Below, in pieces: positions 44,533-52,253 of a stretch of DNA of 64,000 nucleotides (position 1 is the first letter of the stretch; every line of letters begins with the position of its first letter). This stretch comes from Methylophaga muralis (GTDB lineage: Bacteria > Pseudomonadota > Gammaproteobacteria > Nitrosococcales > Methylophagaceae). The translations under genes were made by a program, and so were the position numbers. The notes beneath the pieces were generated by a model. The model worked only from the letters and a program-made list of their open reading frames with translations. It did no database searches and was not told the origin of the DNA. Location: NCBI RefSeq assembly GCF_001720165.1, contig NZ_MCRI01000009.1, forward strand, positions 1 to 64,000, given 5' to 3'.

Positions 44533-45087
44533 TCAAAACATGAAAGTAAGCAACCCCAAAACCATAAAGACAGAACTGGCCGCATAGCGCGCTGCATTTA
44601 GTGGTAACTTTTGCATCAACTGGTTACCGAATAATACAACTGGCACATTTGCCAGCATCATGCCAATGGTTGTGCCCAATGTAACAAGAAAGAACTGCTG
44701 GTATTGGGCGGCCAGAATAACGGTGGCGATTTGCGTTTTGTCACCAATCTCGGCCAGAAAAAATAATACCAGCGTCGCAACAAATGCCCCATAACGATTC
44801 AGTTTTGAAGAAGCATCTTCTTCTTTATCGGGAATTAATATCCATAACGCGACAGCGATAAAACTGATGCCGATCAGTAATTGTCCAGTTTGCGGAGAAA
44901 TAAACTCAGTGATCCAGACACCCAGCCAGGCTGAGAGACCGTGATTAAGCAGGGTAGCGACTAAGATGCCGAAAATGATGGGAATGGGGGCACGGAAACG
45001 TGCGGCCAGGAATAACGAAAGGAGTTGGGTTTTATCACCGATTTCCGCCAGAGCAACGGTGGTGGTTGAGACAAAAAAAGCTTCCAT
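44533..45087 (-). CDS. GDT1/TMEM165 (UPF0016) family manganese exporter, MneA-like
   Basis: The 184-residue protein has six transmembrane helices in two repeats. Each repeat has the family's E-x-G-D-K-T motif: TVALAEIGDKTQLLSLFLA near residue 10 and FFLAEIGDKTQIATVILA near 110. These acidic residues bind the exported cation, and bacterial members exemplified by Vibrio MneA export Mn2+. A strong perfect hairpin lies in its leader, which suggests RNA-level control by metal or another signal. I did not recognise the yybP-ykoY Mn riboswitch consensus there. Confidence 0.88.
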   Translation of the reverse strand: MEAFFVSTTTVALAEIGDKTQLLSLFLAARFRAPIPIIFGILVATLLNHGLSAWLGVWITEFISPQTGQLLIGISFIAVALWILIPDKEEDASSKLNRYGAFVATLVLFFLAEIGDKTQIATVILAAQYQQFFLVTLGTTIGMMLANVPVVLFGNQLMQKLPLNAARYAASSVFMVLGLLTFMF

Positions 45088-45100
45088 GATTTGGGTACTC

Positions 45101-45160
45101 AGGCGGGGTAAAAACCAAAGGCAAATAACAACTACCCGCCTATGGAGTTGTTATTTGCCT
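45101..45160 (-). promoter_or_regulatory. Structured leader of the Mn exporter gene
   Basis: On the minus strand the leader has a perfect 15-bp hairpin, AGGCAAATAACAACT (45160-45146) pairing with AGTTGTTATTTGCCT (45133-45119) around a 12-base loop. The loop contains AGGCGGGT, which is complementary, with one bulge, to ACCCCGCCT (45109-45101), just before the start codon. A loop-to-leader pseudoknot that affects translation start is therefore possible. Confidence 0.6.
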
Positions 45161-45245
45161 CAGGTCTTGCCAATGCCATTCTAGCGAATGACACGAACCT
45201 GCCATGTGTCTTGAGGACACAAGTATGTTGACAGATTCACGCACT

Positions 45246-45290
45246 AGGGTCTGTTTGTCTCTCATCATTGATGGGAAATAAACAGGCCTT
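45246..45290. repeat. Short relic of the MITE family
   Basis: AGGGTCTGTTTGTCTCTCAT (45246-45265) and ATGGGAAATAAACAGGCCTT (45271-45290) form an inverted repeat with about 15 of 20 positions matched and only 5 bases between. The left arm is close to the end of the 25490 element, so this is an internally deleted, decayed copy. It lies between the Mn-exporter leader and the HExxH gene. Confidence 0.6.
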
Positions 45291-45363
45291 AAGATGGGTA
45301 GACTACTCCCCTAAGACAGGGGCATTATAAGCAGGCTGCAAATACTCTGCAATCAAATGTTTT

Positions 45364-45873
45364 TTAACGTCTTAATTGCCAGGTTGGTTTATTGTTTACA
45401 TCAATAATATGATGTGAAAACAGCCATTCACGAGCGTCTTCGGCATCCTGTTCAAACCAGGCTTTGGCGCTGCCGAGGCGGAAACTATAACCCCAACTAT
45501 CCATATCCAGCATCATCCGATCTCGACCCAGTTTAGGCAGAAAATCACTGAGTAAGATCTGCATATAACACACGCCATTTTCTTCGTCATAATCACCGGC
45601 CGCATCCGTATCTAAATTGAGACGACGTTGACCATCCATACAGATATAGTGCCCGGCTTCATGTAACGCCGAATGTACTGGCGTATCAAGCCGCAGCAAT
45701 AATTGATTGCCTAGCAGTCCCGCTTCACGTTCACCAAAAAAACTGCCGGGTATGGCTTCATGCTCAGCAACCTGTTTGATTTCAATACCGTAAGGCTGCA
45801 GCAGTTTTTGCAGATGTTGCTGATAGAACGCTGTGCAATTCACCACATTTTGCGGATCAGACACGTCGGGCAT
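45364..45873 (-). CDS. HExxH-containing protein of unknown function
   Basis: A 169-residue protein with the metallopeptidase-like motif ALHEAGHYICMDGQRR. Upstream lies GERE and downstream DYDEENGVCYMQILLSDFLPKLGRDRMMLDMDSWGYSFRLGSAKAWF. The HEAGH helix would bind zinc, and the downstream Asp/Glu could be the third ligand. No signal peptide is present. I do not recognise the family. Its ATG at 45873 lies inside the end of tcdA (17-base overlap), so it is probably made by translational coupling and acts in the cytosol. Its job may be linked to tRNA modification, but that is inference. Confidence 0.65.
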   Translation of the reverse strand: MPDVSDPQNVVNCTAFYQQHLQKLLQPYGIEIKQVAEHEAIPGSFFGEREAGLLGNQLLLRLDTPVHSALHEAGHYICMDGQRRLNLDTDAAGDYDEENGVCYMQILLSDFLPKLGRDRMMLDMDSWGYSFRLGSAKAWFEQDAEDAREWLFSHHIIDVNNKPTWQLRR

Positions 45874-46594
45874 CACCAATAATATGATTAATTACCAGAC
45901 CTGCCAGCGTTAAGCCGAATATAGATGGCATATAACTCACCGTGCCGTTTACAGCGCGGGCCCGTCCACGACTGACCGGCTCTGGTGGCAATGGTGGTAA
46001 CGGGTATTCCAGCGAATAAACGGTTTGGATACCTTTACCGACACCGCGCTTGCGTAAATGTGAACGTAATTGTTTGGCGAGCTTACAGATAGACGTATTC
46101 ATTAAATCGCCGGTACGCACTTGGGTCGGATCAAGTTTACCGCCCGCACCCATACTGGAGAATACCGGCAACTGATTACGCCATGCAGTTTCCAGTAATG
46201 TGGTTTTACTGCTCATGCTGTCAATCGCATCAATGATTACGTCAAAGCCTTGATTCAGCGTGTCGGGAATGGTTTCCGGCGTTAAAAAGTCAGTGATAAG
46301 GTTCAGTTCACATTGCGGATTTATATCTGCGATCCGCTCTGCCATGACTTCGACTTTTAATTTACCGACCGTTGATTTTAGTGCTACCAGTTGCCGATTC
46401 AGATTCGACGCTGATACGACATCATGATCCACCAGAGTCATTTTACCAACACCCATACGAGCCAGCGCTTCAGCGGTAAACGAGCCAACTCCACCCATGC
46501 CTGCCAGAAAAACATGACTGTTCTGTAGCCGTTCAATACCGGAGTCTCCCAGCAAAATATGCGTGCGCTCAAAAAGCGGATTGCTGTGCGCCAT
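45857..46594 (-). CDS. tcdA: tRNA threonylcarbamoyladenosine dehydratase TcdA
   Basis: An E1-like enzyme (ThiF/MoeB/HesA superfamily) that uses ATP to cyclise t6A37 to ct6A in ANN-decoding tRNAs. The nucleotide-binding motif is GMGGVGSFTAEALARMGVG near residue 32. The family's DHDVVSASNLNRQLVAL near 56 and the IDAIDSMSSKTTLL helix near 120 are present. The length of 245 residues is slightly short but fits the E. coli protein (formerly YgdL/CsdL). The HExxH gene overlaps its 3' end. Confidence 0.95.
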   Translation of the reverse strand: MAHSNPLFERTHILLGDSGIERLQNSHVFLAGMGGVGSFTAEALARMGVGKMTLVDHDVVSASNLNRQLVALKSTVGKLKVEVMAERIADINPQCELNLITDFLTPETIPDTLNQGFDVIIDAIDSMSSKTTLLETAWRNQLPVFSSMGAGGKLDPTQVRTGDLMNTSICKLAKQLRSHLRKRGVGKGIQTVYSLEYPLPPLPPEPVSRGRARAVNGTVSYMPSIFGLTLAGLVINHIIGDARRV

Positions 46595-46676
46595 TCGTTT
46601 TCCTCAACAACAAAAATTTAATTCCGGCTATTTTCCGATAACCATCCGCTAATGGCAAAAGGCGCTGACTGAACTG

Positions 46677-48725
46677 TTAATGATGAGGTTTAAACTGCTT
46701 CACTGAATCAAAGAAATCTTCTTCAACGGCATCGCCGCGATAACGTGAATGCAGATAAAGTTCACTGATGGTCGCAATCTGTTGTTGATACGCCGGAAGG
46801 GCCTGTTGCGCCCGAAGTGCAAAATCTTCTGGTCCTTCATTGGGCTGACGCACAATGTCTAGTCGGGCCAGCTTGGCACAAAACTGTTGATAAATTCGTT
46901 GCACTTTATCTTGGGATACAGACTTCAATCTTAATGTTGTCCAGGCAATCCAACTGAATATCAGCGCAATGCCTAGCGCCAGCCAGCTAATCATTTTTTG
47001 CCAATCCGGCTGATGCATGCCGAGTTTTTTGAGTAAATCAAGTTGTCTTTCCGGCCCGTAACTGACAACCCACATATCCCAGGCACTATTGAGTGCATCC
47101 CAATTGTTTTTCGCAGACTGCCACATTTCCACCAGCCGATCGTTATTGGCAATTGCTCTTGGGGAACGTCGTTCAGCCGGTAATAAATCACCAATGCCAA
47201 AATCTACCCGATTACTTGATACCGCAGAGGTAGGATCAATTCTGATCCAACCTTTATTTGGCAGCCAGACTTCAGTCCAGGCATGCGCATCACGCTGGCG
47301 GACAGTGAGAATTTGATCGACCGGGTTGATATCGCCACCTTGATAACCGGTGACAATTCTGGCCGGAATACCGGCAGCGCGCATTAATACGGTAAAACTT
47401 GCTGCATAATGTTCACAAAACCCCTGTCTGGTTTCAAACAGAAACTGATCAATGGTATCGCCGCGTAAGGCTGGCGGTGTCAGGCTATAGCTGAAGTTTT
47501 GCTGGCGAAAATAATCCAATACTGACTCTATATAAGCTTCACTGGACTCACTTTTTTCGACCAAATCCCGGGCTAATCGCTGACTGCGTGGATGGCGATC
47601 ATCCGGCAGACTTAGCCCATAGCCCAAATAGCCATCCATTTCCGGGTTAAATTGGTATTGATTGTGTGAGCTTAATTGGTATTGCACCCTTTGCTTGATG
47701 GCTTCGCGGCTATTTAATTCACCATCTGCGGTGAGCTGGGTCTGCATGGTGGTGGGATATGTAGTGGGGAAATCCAAAGCAAATAGCCAGCGCCTGTCGT
47801 GTGGTTCCAGGGTGATACTGTAAGACGTTGATTCACCAGTGACATGAATTTGTAAGGGCTTATCCAGCCTTTTCTGATTGTCATTAAGCGGCAGCCAACG
47901 TTTACCATCGGTATGCCAGAGCACAGGTCCACGCCAATACAGATTCTGCCGATCAGGAAACTGGTTATTCTCAAATTTGACGCGAAAGGCAATAGCATCG
48001 GATTGAGTCAGCTGGCTGATATTGCCGATGGTAATGTCATCAGACATGCCACTGATAGCGCTGTTTCGGGGCGGCACTTCGCCAAGGGTCATACTGTCCG
48101 GCAGGCTGTCGGGAATATCCAATGCATCATTGGGCAATCCCCAGATGGGACCCGATATGCGTGGAAACAATACAAACAACAGCAGCATTAATGGCGTGGC
48201 TTGCAGCACCATAACGCTGGCCTGTTTCACACGGTTTTTGGCTGAGCTGTCAGTTTCGTTGGCAGTAATCAAACAACTGGTCAGCAGGATAACATTGAGC
48301 AACATCAATATGACGATTGGAATACTTTGATTAAAGAAAAAATGGGTGATGACCAGGAAAAACCCCATAAAGCAGCTCAGATAATAATCCCGCAGACTTT
48401 TTACTTCGACAATTTTGAAGGCCGCCATGGTGGTTAATAGCGCGACACCTGCATCCCGGCCGATGGTGATGCCATAACTGTAAAACACCAGTACGATGGT
48501 CAGTACGGCGCTGATGGAATGCAGCACTTTTAACAGCCGTTTATCAGCCGGTAACAACCAACCACGCCAGCTATGCATGACTCGCCAGCCCATCATTAAC
48601 AGGAATATCAACGCGACCCAGAGTGGCTGATAGAAGAAATGCGGAATGGCGATAATCGTCAATGTCACCATCAACCAGTGAATGGCCGTTTGTGACGGAG
48701 CGATAACCGGCTTTTTACTCGCCAT
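46677..48725 (-). CDS. tgpA: TgpA-type membrane transglutaminase (DUF3488 + transglutaminase core)
   Basis: A 682-residue protein starting at the ATG at 48725. The N-terminal part (about 15-195) has six transmembrane helices (DUF3488), followed by a periplasmic transglutaminase domain with the triad in TRQGFCEHYAASF (Cys), AHAWTEVWLP (His) and RIDPTSA (Asp). A single helix and a cytosolic tail follow. In Pseudomonas TgpA is essential, though its substrate is unsettled. It is last in an operon moxR-DUF58-tgpA, a common arrangement. The DUF58 stop overlaps its start by 11 bases. Confidence 0.9.
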   Translation of the reverse strand: MASKKPVIAPSQTAIHWLMVTLTIIAIPHFFYQPLWVALIFLLMMGWRVMHSWRGWLLPADKRLLKVLHSISAVLTIVLVFYSYGITIGRDAGVALLTTMAAFKIVEVKSLRDYYLSCFMGFFLVITHFFFNQSIPIVILMLLNVILLTSCLITANETDSSAKNRVKQASVMVLQATPLMLLLFVLFPRISGPIWGLPNDALDIPDSLPDSMTLGEVPPRNSAISGMSDDITIGNISQLTQSDAIAFRVKFENNQFPDRQNLYWRGPVLWHTDGKRWLPLNDNQKRLDKPLQIHVTGESTSYSITLEPHDRRWLFALDFPTTYPTTMQTQLTADGELNSREAIKQRVQYQLSSHNQYQFNPEMDGYLGYGLSLPDDRHPRSQRLARDLVEKSESSEAYIESVLDYFRQQNFSYSLTPPALRGDTIDQFLFETRQGFCEHYAASFTVLMRAAGIPARIVTGYQGGDINPVDQILTVRQRDAHAWTEVWLPNKGWIRIDPTSAVSSNRVDFGIGDLLPAERRSPRAIANNDRLVEMWQSAKNNWDALNSAWDMWVVSYGPERQLDLLKKLGMHQPDWQKMISWLALGIALIFSWIAWTTLRLKSVSQDKVQRIYQQFCAKLARLDIVRQPNEGPEDFALRAQQALPAYQQQIATISELYLHSRYRGDAVEEDFFDSVKQFKPHH

Positions 48726-49683
48726 ACAATGCCAGAGCTTGCAGACATTGATGCCGGTGCTGTTCACCATGACTGATATCAATGGTGTGATTGGGCATCA
48801 CCAGCCCGTATTGCAATCCGGCGGCATCAGCGGTGAGGATCCACTGGCTTAATTGCGATAATTTGGCTTCGGTATCCTGCAGATCAGCAACATCCTGCCA
48901 CTGCAGCATCAGACTCTGCCCGGTGGGACTGCTGAACTGTTTGGTCCGTAATACGCCATCACGTGCCAGAGCTTTCCAGGCGATATGTTGTCTGGCATCG
49001 CCTTCACGATAACGATGAAAACCGGCAAAATCATCAATGCCTTGCTGATGTTGCAAAGCCACACCAGTTTCCATCGCTGAGGGAAGTGGCATAGGTTTAT
49101 TACCGATCGGTTTGGGGTAAACCAGAACCCGTTGATTAATATCAATAAAAAACCAGCTGAATAACAAGCCGACCGGATACACGCTGGACAGTCGCAGCCG
49201 ACCTAACTCTTGCCATCCTCTTTGCTGGGTGGGGATTGGTAGCAGATGCAGGCTGTTGTGATCTGCAGCAATTAAAGCGGCCTTATAAAACGCAACATAG
49301 CGGGAAAACTTTTTAAACGGCCACCAACTTGATGCTGAGGGTGATGCCAGGTAAGCCATTTCCAGTTGCCGGATAGGGCGCTGGCTTTGGTTGATAAACG
49401 TTATCGGCAACAGAATGTTTTGTTTACAAAATGCCGGTTCAGCATGACCCAGCTGATAATCCAGCTGTCGTACATTGCGGTAGCTGTGATGCATGGCAAC
49501 ATGGCCGACACCTACCAACAGAAAACTGAGTAAATGGCCAAGACTGTTGTTGTAATTAATGGCACCCAGCAACATCACCAGAATTAACATCGCGTAACTC
49601 ATGCCATAACGGCTGGGCAAAATAAATACCCGATAACGCTGCTGTTGTCGCCAGCGCTGCCAATATTGGCGCAACATTAACAT
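48715..49683 (-). CDS. DUF58 protein (vWA-like, MoxR partner)
   Basis: The 322-residue protein begins with two transmembrane helices (about 25-65) and continues into the DUF58 domain with GIDDFAGFHRYREGDARQHIAWKALARDGVLRTKQF. These proteins resemble vWA proteins and are partners of MoxR AAA chaperones, probably presenting substrates for maturation. The start ATG at 49683 overlaps the moxR stop as TAATG. A second ATG two codons later is an alternative. It lies between moxR and the transglutaminase gene. Confidence 0.85.
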   Translation of the reverse strand: MLMLRQYWQRWRQQQRYRVFILPSRYGMSYAMLILVMLLGAINYNNSLGHLLSFLLVGVGHVAMHHSYRNVRQLDYQLGHAEPAFCKQNILLPITFINQSQRPIRQLEMAYLASPSASSWWPFKKFSRYVAFYKAALIAADHNSLHLLPIPTQQRGWQELGRLRLSSVYPVGLLFSWFFIDINQRVLVYPKPIGNKPMPLPSAMETGVALQHQQGIDDFAGFHRYREGDARQHIAWKALARDGVLRTKQFSSPTGQSLMLQWQDVADLQDTEAKLSQLSQWILTADAAGLQYGLVMPNHTIDISHGEQHRHQCLQALALYGE

Positions 49684-50594
49684 TAGGGGATCGCGACCTG
49701 CTGCAGGATCTCTATTGCCCAATCAGCCGATTGCAGATGTTCGCGGGCTTGCAGACGATGTTGAACGATACTGGGAAAAACCGCCTGCACATCTTCGGGG
49801 ATCACAAAATCCCGGCCACTGATCATGGCCCAGGCTCTGGCAGCTTGAATCAGACCTAACCCTGCCCGAGGGGACAGACCGTTATAAAACTGACCCGTTT
49901 GTCGGGTATAGGCTAACAACACCTGCACATAATCAATCAGCGCATCACTCAATGTTATTTTGCTGGCGGATAGTTGTAACTCTAGCAATTCATCCGGGGT
50001 AATGTCAGCAGTAAGCTGTTTAAGCATTTGACGTCTATCTTCGCCAATCAATAAAGCACGTTCGGCATGATGATCGGGATAACCGATTTGAATACGCATC
50101 AGAAATCGGTCCAGTTGCGATTCCGGTAATGGAAAGGTGCCAATCTGATGAGTGGGGTTTTGGGTGGCAATAACAAAAAACGGATCATCCAATGGGTAGC
50201 TTTCACCTTCAATAGTGACCTGTTGCTCCTCCATCGCTTCCAGCAAGGCACTTTGCGTGCGAGGCGAGGCGCGGTTAATTTCATCGGCTAACAGTAACTG
50301 GGTAAAAATCGGTCCACGATGAAAGCTGAATTGATGTTTTTCAGGGTCATAAATCGATACTCCTAGAATATCCGCCGGCAGCATGTCACTGGTGAATTGT
50401 ACCCGCTGAAAACGTAAGCCTAATGTGGTGGCCAGCGTATGTGCCAGCGTGGTTTTACCGACACCGGGCAAATCTTCAATCAATAAATGACCGCGGGCAA
50501 TCAGACAGGATAAGGCCAGTTTGACGGCGTGTTGTTTACCCAGTATCACTGCATTAATTGTTTGGAGTATACGGTCCGTGCTGCCTTGCGTCAT
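49683..50594 (-). CDS. MoxR-family AAA+ ATPase
   Basis: A 303-residue chaperone-like ATPase with Walker A GVGKTTLAHTLA near residue 45, Walker B LLLADEINRASP near 107, sensor 1 FFVIATQNPTHQIGTFPLPESQLDRF near 140 and sensor 2 LSPRAGLGLIQAARAWA near 243. MoxR proteins remodel vWA-containing substrates; the original example matures methanol dehydrogenase. Here the partner DUF58 and a transglutaminase follow in the same operon, so it probably serves this envelope system rather than methanol oxidation. Confidence 0.93.
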   Translation of the reverse strand: MTQGSTDRILQTINAVILGKQHAVKLALSCLIARGHLLIEDLPGVGKTTLAHTLATTLGLRFQRVQFTSDMLPADILGVSIYDPEKHQFSFHRGPIFTQLLLADEINRASPRTQSALLEAMEEQQVTIEGESYPLDDPFFVIATQNPTHQIGTFPLPESQLDRFLMRIQIGYPDHHAERALLIGEDRRQMLKQLTADITPDELLELQLSASKITLSDALIDYVQVLLAYTRQTGQFYNGLSPRAGLGLIQAARAWAMISGRDFVIPEDVQAVFPSIVQHRLQAREHLQSADWAIEILQQVAIP

Positions 50595-50688
50595 GGAAAA
50601 TCCTGTATTGATTTAGGTTATTGTTGATGTCGGAATAGACATGCTAATTTGATTTGGGTTCTTTTCACTTTTTGCTAAGGAGATTTAA

Positions 50689-50982
50689 ATGTCAAATGAA
50701 GGTTACCACGAGCCGTTTAATGAGTTATCAGACGAAACCAAAGATATGCATCGTGCGATCGTGTCGTTGATGGAAGAGTTGGAAGCAGTTGATTGGTATA
50801 ACCAGCGGGTTGATGCGTGTAAAGATACGGAATTGAAAAAGATTCTCGAACATAATCGTGATGAAGAAAAAGAACATGCCGCAATGACGTTGGAATGGAT
50901 TCGCCGTAAAGATAAAAAGATGGATGAGCAATTACGGGATTATTTATTTACTGAAGGTGAAATCACCCATCACCACGATTAG
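50689..50982 (+). CDS. Encapsulin-type ferritin (EncFtn family)
   Basis: A 97-residue two-helix ferritin-like protein. SLMEELEAVDWYNQRVDA (residues about 26-43) and LEHNRDEEKEHAAMTLEWIRRKDKKM match the encapsulated ferritin of Rhodospirillum rubrum very closely. By alignment Glu30, Glu60 and His63 are the ferroxidase-centre residues, and Glu29 and Glu32 the entry-site ones. R. rubrum EncFtn ends with an LGIGNLR-type targeting peptide for the encapsulin shell; this protein ends EGEITHHHD with no such tail, and no shell gene is within 12 kb on either side. TAAGGAG precedes the ATG. It should oxidise Fe(II) but cannot store iron without a shell. Confidence 0.92.
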   Translation: MSNEGYHEPFNELSDETKDMHRAIVSLMEELEAVDWYNQRVDACKDTELKKILEHNRDEEKEHAAMTLEWIRRKDKKMDEQLRDYLFTEGEITHHHD

Positions 50983-51747
50983 TCAGATACTGAAAAGACG
51001 TCGACAATTCGCCGTGGTGATTTCAGCAATATGATCGCTGGATTCACCGCGCAATTGACTAAGCTTTTGAAGAATCACCGGGATATTTTCAGGGGTATTA
51101 CGCTGACCCTGATGACCGCATAGCGGCATATCTGGCGCATCGGTTTCCAAGACGATTTGCGACAGCGGTAATTCAGCAAATAAGCGTTGTAATCTCTGAG
51201 CTCTGGGGTAGGTCAATGCGCCGCCAATGCCTAATAGAAAATTGAGATCACGATATTGTTCGGCTTGCTGGGCACTGCCGCTGAAGGCATGCACAGTGCC
51301 ACCCGGTAGTTGTTTTTGGCGTAACAGTTTGAGAACTTCATCATGGGCTTTGCGAACGTGCAGGATAACCGGTAAGGCAAATTTAACTGCGACATCCAAT
51401 TGTGCTTCAAATAAACTCAGTTGAGCGCTCATATCGGCATCCGCCACATAAAAATCCAAACCGATTTCACCAATCGCGATCGGTTGGTATTGATGGACAG
51501 CTTGATCCAGTAGTTGTGCGGCATTTTCAGGATGTTCTTCCATAAACATTGGATGACAGCCTAACGCCAGCGATAGCATTGGATTGCTGTTACATAATTC
51601 GATTTGTTTGGGCCAGCTATTGACTGTGACACCGGGAATGACAATTTTTTCGATACCTGATTGAAGGCAGTTGGTCAGGATAGTCTGACGATCTGCGTCA
51701 AAATCATTAAAGTCGAGATGGCAATGACTATCAATCAGGTGCAACAT
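50983..51747 (-). CDS. tatD: TatD-family metal-dependent DNase/deacylase
   Basis: A 254-residue TIM-barrel hydrolase of the TatD/YjjV family. Metal ligands appear as DSHCHLDF at the N terminus, GEIGLDFY near residue 80, ILHVRKAHDEV near 125, HAFSG near 150 and VLETDAPDMPLCGHQGQRNTP near 198. Family members are 3'-exonucleases acting in DNA repair or quality control of D-amino-acyl-tRNA. Start M at 51747 gives the conserved MLHLIDSHCHLDF. Its stop adjoins the ferritin gene tail-to-tail, and its start lies 34 bases from the divergent membrane-protein gene. Confidence 0.9.
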   Translation of the reverse strand: MLHLIDSHCHLDFNDFDADRQTILTNCLQSGIEKIVIPGVTVNSWPKQIELCNSNPMLSLALGCHPMFMEEHPENAAQLLDQAVHQYQPIAIGEIGLDFYVADADMSAQLSLFEAQLDVAVKFALPVILHVRKAHDEVLKLLRQKQLPGGTVHAFSGSAQQAEQYRDLNFLLGIGGALTYPRAQRLQRLFAELPLSQIVLETDAPDMPLCGHQGQRNTPENIPVILQKLSQLRGESSDHIAEITTANCRRLFSI

Positions 51748-51781
51748 GTTAAGACTGCCTTTATAAACAGAGGAACATACC

Positions 51782-52243
51782 ATGTCAGAAATCTATCATG
51801 AAGCCAGTAAGCCACATGAGCGCTTAATGTTCAATGTCGCGATATTTCACTTTTTTGTTCCGGCGATTTTGTTTGGCACCCGAAACCTGTGGTTGATTTT
51901 CTCATTATCGTTACTGGGGTCACTCATCATGATTGGCTCAATAGCCTATAAAGCGCACAACACCCAAGACCAGACTGCATTGGTTCAAGCCCATTGGAAG
52001 CTAGCCTGGAAGCGCAGTTTGTATCTATTAGGTGCTTATTTGGTGGCGGCAATTATATTTGGTGTTGGCTCGTTTTTATTGCAGGCTCAAGCCGATGAAA
52101 GCATGCGATTTATTCAACGTTCTGTCCTGGGATGGTTTGCTTTGGTACCCATTTCGTTGACATTAATAGCGTTGATTGTGCTGGAAGGTAGCGCATTGGT
52201 TCAATCGCGCAAAGGCGTGATGCCGTCAGAGATGAAGCTGTAA
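51782..52243 (+). CDS. Four-helix membrane protein of unknown function
   Basis: A 153-residue protein with four transmembrane helices (about 17-33, 36-56, 78-102 and 115-140). The N-terminal segment is cytosolic (SEIYHEASKPHERLMFNVAIF) and the C-terminal tail is short and charged. No family was recognised. GAGGA precedes the ATG. It is divergent from tatD with only about 35 bases between, so the two promoters overlap. The ggt gene lies convergent, 10 bases away. Confidence 0.6.
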   Translation: MSEIYHEASKPHERLMFNVAIFHFFVPAILFGTRNLWLIFSLSLLGSLIMIGSIAYKAHNTQDQTALVQAHWKLAWKRSLYLLGAYLVAAIIFGVGSFLLQAQADESMRFIQRSVLGWFALVPISLTLIALIVLEGSALVQSRKGVMPSEMKL

Positions 52244-52253
52244 CCTTTACCTT

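Noticed and set aside
45088-45200. yybP-ykoY Mn riboswitch before the GDT1-family gene
   Set aside because: Expected from the gene family, but I could not find the conserved GGGGAGTA-type loops; only a simple perfect hairpin is visible.
49683-50594. MoxR as part of a methanol dehydrogenase cluster
   Set aside because: No mxaF/xoxF or cytochrome genes are near; the neighbours are DUF58 and a TgpA transglutaminase, a different MoxR system.
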